DNA of 12,333 nt from Nitrolancea sp040255925 (GTDB lineage: Bacteria; Chloroflexota; Chloroflexia; Thermomicrobiales; Thermomicrobiaceae). Under the pieces are notes generated by a model. That model ran no database searches and was not told where the DNA came from. It saw only the letters and a list, made by a program, of their open reading frames with translations. This document shows, one piece after another, positions 1-6,767 of this stretch (its first letter is position 1; each line of letters begins with the position of its first letter). The position numbers and the translations under genes were made by a program. The DNA lies in contig JBDZVX010000076.1 of assembly GCA_040255925.1 (NCBI GenBank), forward strand, positions 1 to 12,333. The letters are read 5' to 3'.

Positions 1-353
1 TCCGGCTCATTGACATAGGCACGAAGCATCGCGGCCGCGAGATCCAAGGGGACGTTATGGCGCGCGGCCACGGGGATGAGGTCCGGAACGAACGACTCGA
101 TCGCGCGAATCTCCTTTTCCAAGGAGCGCGGAGTCACGAAGAGCTCCCGTACCTTCCGCGCAAACTCGACCCCGTCATCCAGCTTTATCGACCGAATTTC
201 CTTTGCCGCCCGATCGAGCGCTACGCGTTCGATACGCGCACGTTCGGCCCCAGATTGGATATCAAATGCGGCAGCCCGACCGGGATCACGCCTGAGTTCG
301 TCTACGATCTTCCGAAAATCTTGGGACTTCGAAAGCCCGGCGATGTCCATCAT
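1..353 (-). CDS. Unrecognised protein, 5' part (runs off left edge)
   Basis: An open frame of 117 codons starts at ATG 353 and stays open to the window edge, so its C-terminus lies outside. The ribosome site GGAAGGGGG (minus strand, 357-365) is 3 nt before the first ATG and 6 nt before a second ATG at 350, so either methionine could be the true start. The protein is soluble and charged and looks mostly helical, with many Arg/Glu/Asp/Ala residues. It begins MMDIAGLSKSQDF and contains the stretch LEKEIRAIESFVPDLIPVAA around residues 78-97. There is no signal peptide, membrane segment or cysteine. I do not recognise the family and assign no function. A possible promoter lies at 408-436. Overlapping plus-strand frames here look like shadows, because the minus frame has the ribosome site and smoother composition. 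Confidence 0.7.
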   Translation of the reverse strand, partial: MMDIAGLSKSQDFRKIVDELRRDPGRAAAFDIQSGAERARIERVALDRAAKEIRSIKLDDGVEFARKVRELFVTPRSLEKEIRAIESFVPDLIPVAARHNVPLDLAAAMLRAYVNEP

Positions 354-407
354 CAGCCCCCTTCCTCATCTTGAGCACCGTGGTGCAGAGCGGAAAACAC
401 ATAAATT

Positions 408-436
408 CGTTTACCACAAGCGGATTTCTGTGTCAA
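408..436 (-). promoter_or_regulatory. Candidate sigma-A promoter for the leftmost minus-strand gene
   Basis: On the minus strand a perfect TTGACA (431-436) is followed after 17 bp by TAAACG (408-413), a weak -10 match. This would start transcription about 45 bp before the ATG at 353. The -35 box is convincing but the -10 box is not, so confidence is limited. Confidence 0.35.
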
Positions 437-471
437 CGAATAGGGGCTATGCAGCCGCGAGATATGGGGGA

Positions 472-489
472 ATCCGTGATTTCACGGAT
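472..489. promoter_or_regulatory. Inverted repeat, possible operator
   Basis: The half-sites atccgtga and tcacggat form a perfect 8-bp inverted repeat separated by 2 bp. It lies between the divergent starts at 353 (minus) and 586 (plus) and could bind a dimeric regulator for either gene. It has no U-run, so it is unlikely to be a terminator. No regulator gene is visible nearby. Confidence 0.3.
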
Positions 490-585
490 GGGCATCGAGC
501 CAAGAGGTACGACACTACCAGACGATATCCTCCACCGCCAGGAACGCTGGTTTCACATATCGTTGCAATTCGTTGAGGGAAGAGG

Positions 586-924
586 ATGAAGAACGATCCG
601 CAGGTAACGACGATCTTGATTGGGGATAACCCACGGGTACGGGAATGTCGAAACGCGGATGGGAGCGTTGTCGGCTGGATCGAGAAGCGAGACGTTGGTT
701 GTGTTGCCGCGGAGCGCCCCGTCTATCTCCATCTTCGAAAAGGTATGGCACTTAGGTTGCATTGGGAAGCGATAATCCGTTTTCTGTGCAGATGTAATAA
801 GCACATGAATCGGGAATTGAGAAATTGGGCAGCCAGGTGTTGCCATGGAAGGAGTCATGATGTCCGGCGAAGGAATGGAGACATTCGGTGGCGGCGAAAG
901 GGCGTCTGGGTCCACGCCGAGTGA
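586..924 (+). CDS. Doubtful small ORF, perhaps degraded
   Basis: A 112-residue frame has an acceptable ribosome site (GAGGGAAGAGG directly before ATG 586). Its first 50 residues look protein-like, with ordinary composition (for example TTILIGDNPRVRE and GSVVGWIEKRD). The rest turns Arg/Trp/Cys/His-rich and overlaps the start of the next gene by 65 bp, which is typical of reading past the real end. Neighbouring frames stop at 753-755 (tag) and 773-775 (taa), so the natural protein may have ended there, at about 56-63 residues, before a frameshift. I do not recognise it. It could equally be chance. Confidence 0.3.
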   Translation: MKNDPQVTTILIGDNPRVRECRNADGSVVGWIEKRDVGCVAAERPVYLHLRKGMALRLHWEAIIRFLCRCNKHMNRELRNWAARCCHGRSHDVRRRNGDIRWRRKGVWVHAE

Positions 925-1328
925 TCGACTTAAAACCGAAAACACGGACCTCCGCCGAATGCTTCAGGAAGGCATGGACGTTTACGACCAGAACAACGAC
1001 AAGGTCGGAACGATTGAAGAGATCTCCGGCGCGGACCCGAACATGGGCCAATTCTACGTGACGATCAGTCGCGGCTTGTTTGGCGGCGGTGGGGATCTGT
1101 ATCTCCCCTCGAGCTACCTCACGGTGAGCTCCGTCCAGGGTAGCGAAGAAGACAAACAGGTAGGCGTGGCCGTGCCGAAGGATCAGCTCGAATCCATGGG
1201 TTCGGACCAACCACCCCCGGTGGGCGCACGGTCAGGCAGAGCAATCGGACGACCTCGACGCTGGTATCGTGTTGGAAGAACCCGGTTACAGCAACCGTGA
1301 CGCGTTCCTGGAAGATCCGGAAAGATAG
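860..1328 (+). CDS. PRC-barrel/DUF2171-like protein, frameshifted near the C-terminus
   Basis: The start is taken as ATG 860, because the ribosome site GAAGGAG (848-854) lies 5 nt before it; ATGs at 845 and 857 are in frame but badly spaced. After a low-complexity, Gly/Ser-rich N-terminus, residues 37-55 (EGMDVYDQNNDKVGTIEEI) are the typical first strands of a DUF2171/PRC-barrel fold. A strand-rich part follows, with DLYLPSSYLTVSSV at 79-92 and VGVAVPKDQL at 101-110. Such proteins are small stress- or surface-associated barrels of unknown biochemical role. The uninterrupted frame ends at 1300 with an unlikely Arg-rich tail. The neighbouring frame instead gives an acidic tail that ends at 1328, including DDLDAGIVLEEPGYSNRDAF. 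One extra base in the ccccc run at 1214-1218 would explain this, and correcting it gives 155 residues. The gene is followed by a terminator at 1485-1518. Confidence 0.6.
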
Positions 1329-1484
1329 GCATAGCCTACACGGCAACGTCGAACCGCCTCGTCCATGATCTATTCGTTCCATCAACATCGAAAGGATCGC
1401 GGGCGAGGTAAACGGAGCCGTCTCCCTACCGGCCGAGCGGTCGCGGTCATCCTGAGAGCAGGCGAAACCGGAGCGCTGGGAGAT

Positions 1485-1518
1485 CGGGGCTGGTAGAACA
1501 ACTACCGGCCCCGGTTTT
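1485..1518 (+). terminator. Rho-independent terminator
   Basis: The arms cggggctggtag (1485-1496) and ctaccggccccg (1502-1513) form a 12-bp stem with one G-U pair and an aacaa loop, followed by GTTTT on the plus strand. It would end the transcript of the DUF2171-like gene, 156 bp downstream of its stop. The stretch 1329-1484 shows nothing else I can support. Confidence 0.65.
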
Positions 1519-1577
1519 CACGCGGCGATCGATTCGTTCCCATTTTGCATCGTCAGCTCGTGAGAAGGATTTCCGGC

Positions 1578-3449
1578 TCAGGCGGATACGGCTTGCGGTG
1601 CGGGATGGTCTACCCCGTTCGGGCCGGGTGACATTATCTCCGGAAAGTGCATGTGGTATAGACCCGCGTAGCTGCCGTTGCGCCGGAGAAGTTCTTCGTG
1701 CGTGCCCTGTTCGCTGACGCGCCCCTCCTCCAACATGACAATACAGGTCGCATCTCGCACCGTCAGAAGGTTGTGGGAGATGACAATGGTGGTCCGGCCT
1801 CGCATCAGCCGCCGCAGGGGCTCAAGAATCCGCTCGGACGAAGCGGCATCGATCCCGGTAATCGGCTCATCCAGGATCAGCACCGGGGCATCGCGGATCA
1901 TCGCGCGGGCAATCGCGAGCCGCTGCCGCTGTCCTCCGGATAGCCGGCGCCCCTTCTGTCCCACGCTCGTGTCGTACCCGTCCGGCAGCCTGGTGATGAA
2001 ATCATGGGCATCCGCCGCTTGAGCCGCCTGGATAATCTCCTCCTCGCTCGCATCCGGCCGCCCGTACGCGATGTTCTCCCGGATGGTGCCATCGAACACC
2101 AGCGTCTCTTGGAGGAGGACCGCGATGTTTTCGCGTAGTTCGGTCACCCGCAGGTTTCGCAAGTCGTTTCCATCCAACATGATCCAGCCGGCCGCCGGGT
2201 CGTAAAAGCGGAGTAAGAGTTTGACCAGCGTCGATTTTCCAGCACCGCTGGGACCGACGAGGGCCAGCGTCTCGCCGGGGCCGACGTGAAGCGACACATC
2301 ATCCAGCGCCGAGCCTGATCCAGTCGGATAGCGGAACGAAACCCCGGAGAAAACGATAGAGCCCCGAACGTGATCGAGCGCCACCGGGTAGTCTGGATCG
2401 TTGACTGATGGGCGTTGTTCGAGGAATTCAATGATCCGTTCAGCACTGGCCGACGCCGAATAGGCGACATTGACGAGGCTACTCAGGCCCTGGATCGGGC
2501 CATAGAGCTGGCTCAGGTAGGCTAGAAAGACCAGCAGACTCCCAAGGGACAGCCGTCCCTGGGAGACTTCCCAGATCCCTACTCCGAGAACGATCAGCAT
2601 TCCCACCGCTTGAATCGTATTGATCATCGGCGAGAACAGCGCTTTGAGCCGGGTTCCGGTCATCTGGGCCACGAAGTTGCCGAGATTCTCCCGGTGGAAG
2701 CGGTCAACCTCGTAATCCCGCCGGTTGTAGGCCTGAACCAGCGCGCTGTTCGACAAGCTCTCCTCGGCCACCGCGCTGATCGAGCCGATACGGCGGCGCT
2801 GCTCCCGCGTGATCCGCTTGATCATGCGCGAAAAGTGGTGAGCCACCAGGCCGAAGAGTGGCGCGACCGTAAACGCCACCAGTGCCAGCTTCCACTGAAG
2901 ATAGACGAGCGCCCCGGCGAAGAACAGCAGTCTGAGCGCGTTAGAGATGGCAAAGGCCACCCCCGTCAGCACGAGCGCCTCGATCGCCGCGATATCGCCG
3001 GACAGCCGGGCGAGGATATCGCCGAGACGCCGCTGCTCGAAGAAATCGAGCGACAATCCATGGAGATGGCGGAAGAAGTTCGTTCTCAAGGACAGGAGAA
3101 AACGCTCAGCGACCCAGGCCGTGAGGTATTCCTCACCAAAGGAGACCACGCCGCCGAGTAGGGTCAATCCCAGGTAGGCGCCGGCGATCCAGAAGAAGGG
3201 CTCGAAATCCCGCGGGACGAGTACGCCATCTACGAGAAGCTTGAAAAGCCAAATTGTGGCGGTATCGATCGCTGGGCTGAGTGCGACGAACAGCAGTAAC
3301 AGCGCAAACCACCGGCGATACGGCCGCGTGTAGGGCCAGAACCGGCGGAAGATTTCCCGGATCGGCACAGTGGGAGACGCTTCAATCAGTATCTCGTCAT
3401 CCTCGGCCCCCGTGAGCCATTGTTGAACAACTGCTCGTATCCGGTTCAT
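1578..3449 (-). CDS. ABC exporter A: fused membrane and ATPase half-transporter (MsbA/LmrA type)
   Basis: This is a 623-residue type IV ABC half-transporter that would export a lipid, drug or peptide as a dimer in the cytoplasmic membrane. Residues about 45-335 form the six-helix membrane domain. The ATPase domain (about 365-600) has the A-loop Y374 (FRYP), Walker A GPSGAGKST 399-407, Q-loop Q447, signature LSGGQ 503-507, Walker B VLILDE with catalytic E528, and switch His 559. After Walker B it reads DEPITGIDA, a small departure from the usual TTGLDA. There is no C39 leader-peptidase domain at the N-terminus. Start ATG 3449 has GGGGAGG 3 nt upstream. It lies 89 bp downstream of Gly/Trp peptide A with a strong hairpin between, which suggests co-transcription and that the peptide is a possible substrate. 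It aligns without gaps to ABC B (4812-6692): I count 55 of 80 identical residues over 21-100. The substrate is not known. Confidence 0.95.
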   Translation of the reverse strand: MNRIRAVVQQWLTGAEDDEILIEASPTVPIREIFRRFWPYTRPYRRWFALLLLFVALSPAIDTATIWLFKLLVDGVLVPRDFEPFFWIAGAYLGLTLLGGVVSFGEEYLTAWVAERFLLSLRTNFFRHLHGLSLDFFEQRRLGDILARLSGDIAAIEALVLTGVAFAISNALRLLFFAGALVYLQWKLALVAFTVAPLFGLVAHHFSRMIKRITREQRRRIGSISAVAEESLSNSALVQAYNRRDYEVDRFHRENLGNFVAQMTGTRLKALFSPMINTIQAVGMLIVLGVGIWEVSQGRLSLGSLLVFLAYLSQLYGPIQGLSSLVNVAYSASASAERIIEFLEQRPSVNDPDYPVALDHVRGSIVFSGVSFRYPTGSGSALDDVSLHVGPGETLALVGPSGAGKSTLVKLLLRFYDPAAGWIMLDGNDLRNLRVTELRENIAVLLQETLVFDGTIRENIAYGRPDASEEEIIQAAQAADAHDFITRLPDGYDTSVGQKGRRLSGGQRQRLAIARAMIRDAPVLILDEPITGIDAASSERILEPLRRLMRGRTTIVISHNLLTVRDATCIVMLEEGRVSEQGTHEELLRRNGSYAGLYHMHFPEIMSPGPNGVDHPAPQAVSA

Positions 3450-3472
3450 CGTCCTCCCCGCGATCGGTGGAA

Positions 3473-3505
3473 ACCGATGGCCCCGCAGGTAGCGGGGCCA
3501 TCGGT
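3473..3505 (-). promoter_or_regulatory. Strong hairpin between peptide A and ABC A (attenuator or processing site)
   Basis: The arms accgatggccccgc (3473-3486) and gcggggccatcggt (3492-3505) form a perfect 14-bp stem with a 5-nt loop. On the minus transcript it follows the peptide A stop and is followed by only UUUCC, so termination would be partial. Such a hairpin could protect a plentiful peptide mRNA while letting some transcription continue into the exporter. A hairpin with the same GGCCCCGC/GCGGGGCC core sits at the same place in the second cassette (6717-6741). Confidence 0.6.
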
Positions 3506-3538
3506 CTCAGGCTGTTCTCAAGCGCCTGTCATATCTCG

Positions 3539-3733
3539 TTAGTCCCACCCGTGGCGACAGCCGCACTTGAAGCAATGGCGACTGCGACAGCAGCAGCTAT
3601 CGCAGCCGCAACCACAGCCACCGCATTTGTGGAACTTGTTAAAGCGGCGCTTCCGGAAGCCACCGTACCAGCCGCCGTCCCAGCCACCGTCCCAGCCGCC
3701 GTCCCAACCACCGTAGCCACCATCCCAACCCAT
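3539..3733 (-). CDS. Gly/Trp-rich, Cys-rich small peptide A (putative secreted or modified peptide)
   Basis: A 64-residue peptide with an excellent ribosome site (AAGGAG, 7 nt before ATG 3733). Residues 2-25 are GGW(D/Y) repeats (MGWDGGYGGW, then three GGWD units and GGWYGG). Residues 26-35 are a basic-aromatic segment, FRKRRFNKFH. Residues 37-60 hold ten cysteines in a CGGCGCGCDSCCC...HCFKCGC pattern, and the peptide ends RHGWD. There is no hydrophobic signal peptide. Overlapping frames in the same stretch are low-complexity Ala/Val runs with no ribosome site. It is not a recognised family. Its place before an ABC exporter, and a related peptide before the second exporter, argue that it is a real gene. 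It could be a ribosomally made peptide precursor, a metal-binding peptide or a surface peptide. It has only two Ser and no Thr, which argues against a lanthipeptide. No modifying enzyme is visible. Confidence 0.7.
   Translation of the reverse strand: MGWDGGYGGWDGGWDGGWDGGWYGGFRKRRFNKFHKCGGCGCGCDSCCCRSRHCFKCGCRHGWD
3665..3712. repeat. Four 12-bp tandem units coding the GGW repeats of peptide A
   Basis: Plus-strand units are gtaccagccgcc, gtcccagccacc, gtcccagccgcc and gtcccaaccacc, with a diverged 9-bp and a partial unit following to 3731. Each unit encodes Gly-Gly-Trp-Asp/Tyr on the minus strand. The wobble differences between units suggest selection for the residues, and unit number could change by slippage. 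Confidence 0.75.
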
Positions 3734-3981
3734 AATCAGACTCCTTTCTTGAATGCTTCCAAGGGGACACGTAGGGCTCGCTGCGCGGCATGCCTAGCAT
3801 TTCCCTAACTAATACCCAGACTAACATGGATAGCCTGCGATTAGCTTACAGCGAGGGATCACCACTGTTAAAGGTTTGTCGGGACGAGGTATGGAAAGGG
3901 AAACGCCTGATGAACGGGGATTCGTGGTACGCTAACGGCGAAAGCATCGCGCGGAGTAACGAATACGTTGGCTCGTCGGAG

Positions 3982-4815
3982 TCAAGTCAGAGCTTTCAAT
4001 ATCCTGAACACCTCATCAATAGCCGGGCGGCGTTCCGGCTCCGGTTCGAGACAGCGGTCGATGACCGTCGCGAGTGCGGACGGCAGCCGCCGGAGCGAGC
4101 GAATGGACGGTGCGCGCCCTTCGAGCTGCAAGCACCGGGTTGGATCATCATCACCGACGTCGAATGGAGCTTTCCCGGTCGCGGCATGGAACAGGACGGC
4201 ACCGATCCCCCAGATATCGGTCGCCTCGCTGAGCGGCGCTCCGAGCGCCTGCTCGGGTGCCATATACTCGGGCGTTCCCACACCCTTCCGGGCTCGTCCG
4301 GGCGGCTTCGCGGTGCCGAAGTCGATCACCTTCACCAGTTTGTTGTCCGAGAGGATATTGGCAGGTTTGAGATCCAGGTGCAGGAATCCGCGGCGGTGAA
4401 GGTAGTGCATCGCCGAGCAGAGCTGTGATCCCATGAAGCCGAGATCCTTAACGTCGAGCCGTCGATCCACGTCGATGATGTAATCGAGTGGCGCGCCGTT
4501 GAGCATTTCGAGGATTAATGTCGCTTGGGGGTGTTCAAGCCGCTCGTAGATACGGACGATGTGTGGGTGCGCGAGCCGTTTGAGCAACCGGCCTTCCCGG
4601 ATAAGGGCGGCACGGGTCTCCCGGTCATCCACACAATCGGGGCGCGCGAGCTTCGCCACGCAGCTACACGCCCGCTCATCGTTCCAGACATTATAGACAT
4701 CCAGGTAGTGACTTCGGTTGAGATGCCGGGTCACAACGTAGCCCGGTGCCAGATAATCGCCCGGTTTCAGGATCGGGATAGATTCTTCGACCAACGGTTC
4801 CACAGTCGCGGTCAT
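3982..4815 (-). CDS. Stand-alone Ser/Thr protein kinase (Hanks type)
   Basis: A 277-residue protein that is almost entirely kinase domain, with no membrane helix and no sensor or PASTA part, so it should be cytoplasmic. Visible motifs are the ATP-binding Lys K55 (CVAKLA), alpha-C Glu E74, the catalytic loop HLDLKPAN at 146-153 with D148 and N153, DFG 165-167, and the APE motif near 186-188 (YMAPEQ). The loop is HLD rather than HRD, making it a non-RD kinase that probably does not depend on activation-loop phosphorylation. The Gly-rich loop is degraded (RHLNRSHYLDV at 30-40, no GxGxxG). Its ATG overlaps the ABC B stop in ATGA, so the two are translationally coupled. It may act on the exporters or on an unseen regulator; that is inference. 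It has no lanthionine-cyclase part, so it is not a LanKC/LanL enzyme. Confidence 0.9.
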   Translation of the reverse strand: MTATVEPLVEESIPILKPGDYLAPGYVVTRHLNRSHYLDVYNVWNDERACSCVAKLARPDCVDDRETRAALIREGRLLKRLAHPHIVRIYERLEHPQATLILEMLNGAPLDYIIDVDRRLDVKDLGFMGSQLCSAMHYLHRRGFLHLDLKPANILSDNKLVKVIDFGTAKPPGRARKGVGTPEYMAPEQALGAPLSEATDIWGIGAVLFHAATGKAPFDVGDDDPTRCLQLEGRAPSIRSLRRLPSALATVIDRCLEPEPERRPAIDEVFRILKALT

Positions 4816-6692
4816 TCGCCGATCACCTGCCTCGCTATTGACCGTCGGCCATTGCGGCCATTGCGGCCGCTGGTCTGGACATTACCGAGATGAAGCCGGC
4901 AGAGCCGCGCGTACGCGCCATCACGGGCCATTAATTCCTGGTGATTTCCGTACTCAACAATCCGCCCCTGTTCCAGAACGGCGATCGCCGTTGCTTCCCG
5001 GACCGTCAGCAGATTGTGCGAGATCACGATGGTGGTCCGTCCACCGATCAGCCGGCGCAAGGGCTCCAAAATCCGCTCTCCGGATTCCGCATCCAGCCCG
5101 GTCGTCGGCTCATCCAGGATCAGGATCGGAGCGTCGCGAATCATCGCCCGGGCGATCGCCAGCCGTTGCACTTGACCGCCGGAAAGTGTCCGGCCCCGCT
5201 CGCCGATGGGGGTGTCATAGCCTTCGGGCAAGGACATGATGAAGCCGTGGGCATCGGCTGACTGGGCCGCATGAATGATCTCCGCCTCGCTCGCATCCGG
5301 TCGGCCGAAGGCGATGTTGTCGCGGATCGTGCCGTCGACGACCAGCATCTCCTGGAAGAGCACGGCGATGTTTTCTCGGAGGTCGTGAACCCGCAGGTCG
5401 CGAATATCGCAGCCATCGATCAAGATCTGCCCAGAAATCGGATCATAGAACCGGAGCATGAGTTTGGTGATGGTGGACTTCCCCGCCCCGCTGGACCCGA
5501 CTAACGCCAGGGTTTCACCGGGATTGACCTGGAAGGAAACCTGGCTTAGCGCTTCGGGCCGGACCCCAGGATACCGGAAGGAGACGGCATCGAAGGTGAT
5601 CGCTCCACGCGCGCGTTCGATCACCGTTGGGGATTCCGGATCGGCCACCGAGGGCCGTTGATCGAGGAACTCGATAATCCGCTCGGCACCGGCCGACGCC
5701 GCGTAGGCGGAGCTCGCGAGGCGGCTCAAGCCGCGGATCGGTTCGTAGAGTTGGGTCATGAAGGCGATGAATACCAGCAGGCCACCGATGGTAAGCCGTC
5801 CGTTGGAGAGCTCCCAGACTCCGACCGCGATCACGATCAGGATGCCCGCGAGTTGCAGGATGTCGATTACCGGCGTAAACAGTGCTCCGATTTTGGCGCT
5901 TGCCATTTCGGCACGGAAATTCCCCAGGTTTTCCCGGTGGAACCGCTCGGCCTCCCGCTCCTGACGGTTGTATGCCTGCACCAAAGCGATGTTGGAAAGG
6001 CTTTCCTCCGCTATCGAGCTGATCGAGCCGCTGCGCCGGCGTTGTTCCCGGGATGCCTGCTTGATCAGATAGGCAAACCGCCGGGCAAGCAGCCAGAAGG
6101 GCGGCGCGACGATCAACGCCAGTAGCGCAAGCTCCCATTGGATGTAGAACAGTGCTCCGATGAAGAAGACCAACCGGAGAATGGAGGAGAGCGCGGCCGT
6201 GACCCCGGTAAGCACCAGCTCTTCGATAGAAGAGATGTCACCGGTGAGGCGGGAGAGGATGTCTCCGAGCTTCCGCCGCTCGAAGAAATCAAGCGAAAGG
6301 CCTTGGATGTGTCGAAAGAAGCTGGTGCGGAGCGAGAGAAGGAACCGCTCGCCGACCCAGGCTGAGAGGTAATCATCACCAAAGGAGACCAGGCCGCCGA
6401 TGAGCGTTAAACCGACGTATGCGGCCGCGACCCAGATAAACAGGTCAAAATTACGTGGGACCAACACATCATCGATGAGGACCTTGAAGAGCCAGATCGT
6501 TACCGTGTCGATCGCCGGCACGAGCGCAACCAGGAGCAGCATGACCCAGAGCCAGCGCCGGTATGGCTTGGTATAGGGCCAGAAACGCCGAAAGACCTCC
6601 CGCACCGGCACCATCGGCGCGGCGGCCACCAGCGCTTCGTCCTGCTGTCCCCCCATCAGTAGACGAAAAATTCGTTCCCTTACCCGACCCAT
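4812..6692 (-). CDS. ABC exporter B: fused membrane and ATPase half-transporter (MsbA/LmrA type)
   Basis: A 626-residue paralogue of ABC A with the same layout. The membrane domain is at about 45-335. The ATPase domain has A-loop Y374, Walker A GSSGAGKST 399-407, Q-loop Q447, LSGGQ 503-507, Walker B ILILDE with catalytic E528 followed by the normal PTTGLDA, and H559. With both paralogues complete in their ATPase motifs, two homodimers are as likely as one heterodimer. There is no C39 peptidase domain. The C-terminal tail (605-626) is Arg/Asn/Gly-rich and unlike that of ABC A. Start ATG 6692 has only a weak ribosome site (GGCGGTGA), so its level may depend on the upstream peptide message. It follows peptide B by 75 bp with a hairpin between, and overlaps the kinase start by 4 bp. 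The substrate is unknown; peptide B is the obvious candidate. Confidence 0.95.
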   Translation of the reverse strand: MGRVRERIFRLLMGGQQDEALVAAAPMVPVREVFRRFWPYTKPYRRWLWVMLLLVALVPAIDTVTIWLFKVLIDDVLVPRNFDLFIWVAAAYVGLTLIGGLVSFGDDYLSAWVGERFLLSLRTSFFRHIQGLSLDFFERRKLGDILSRLTGDISSIEELVLTGVTAALSSILRLVFFIGALFYIQWELALLALIVAPPFWLLARRFAYLIKQASREQRRRSGSISSIAEESLSNIALVQAYNRQEREAERFHRENLGNFRAEMASAKIGALFTPVIDILQLAGILIVIAVGVWELSNGRLTIGGLLVFIAFMTQLYEPIRGLSRLASSAYAASAGAERIIEFLDQRPSVADPESPTVIERARGAITFDAVSFRYPGVRPEALSQVSFQVNPGETLALVGSSGAGKSTITKLMLRFYDPISGQILIDGCDIRDLRVHDLRENIAVLFQEMLVVDGTIRDNIAFGRPDASEAEIIHAAQSADAHGFIMSLPEGYDTPIGERGRTLSGGQVQRLAIARAMIRDAPILILDEPTTGLDAESGERILEPLRRLIGGRTTIVISHNLLTVREATAIAVLEQGRIVEYGNHQELMARDGAYARLCRLHLGNVQTSGRNGRNGRRSIARQVIGE

Positions 6693-6716
6693 GCTTCACC
6701 GCCAAACTAAGGACAG

Positions 6717-6741
6717 GCGGCCCCGCTACCGGCGGGGCCGC
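6717..6741 (-). promoter_or_regulatory. Hairpin between peptide B and ABC B
   Basis: The arms gcggccccgc (6717-6726) and gcggggccgc (6732-6741) make a perfect 10-bp stem with a 5-nt loop. It has no U-run on the minus transcript, so it fits a processing or stability element, or a weak attenuator, better than a full terminator. It matches the hairpin of the other cassette in core sequence and in position. Confidence 0.55.
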
Positions 6742-6767
6742 ACCATTCCAAACCTATGTCGTTCGAC

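Noticed and set aside
3529..3827. Other frames over peptide A (Ala/Val-rich or Trp/Leu/Arg-rich)
   Set aside because: They are shadows of the 12-bp repeat; only the 3539-3733 frame has a ribosome site and structured composition.
3982..4815. Lanthipeptide synthetase (LanKC/LanL) reading of the kinase
   Set aside because: The protein is only a kinase domain, with no lyase and no zinc-binding cyclase part, and the peptides have very few Ser/Thr.
1578..6692. Bacteriocin exporters with a built-in C39 leader peptidase
   Set aside because: Neither exporter has the N-terminal Cys/His peptidase domain; both start directly with the membrane-domain lead-in.
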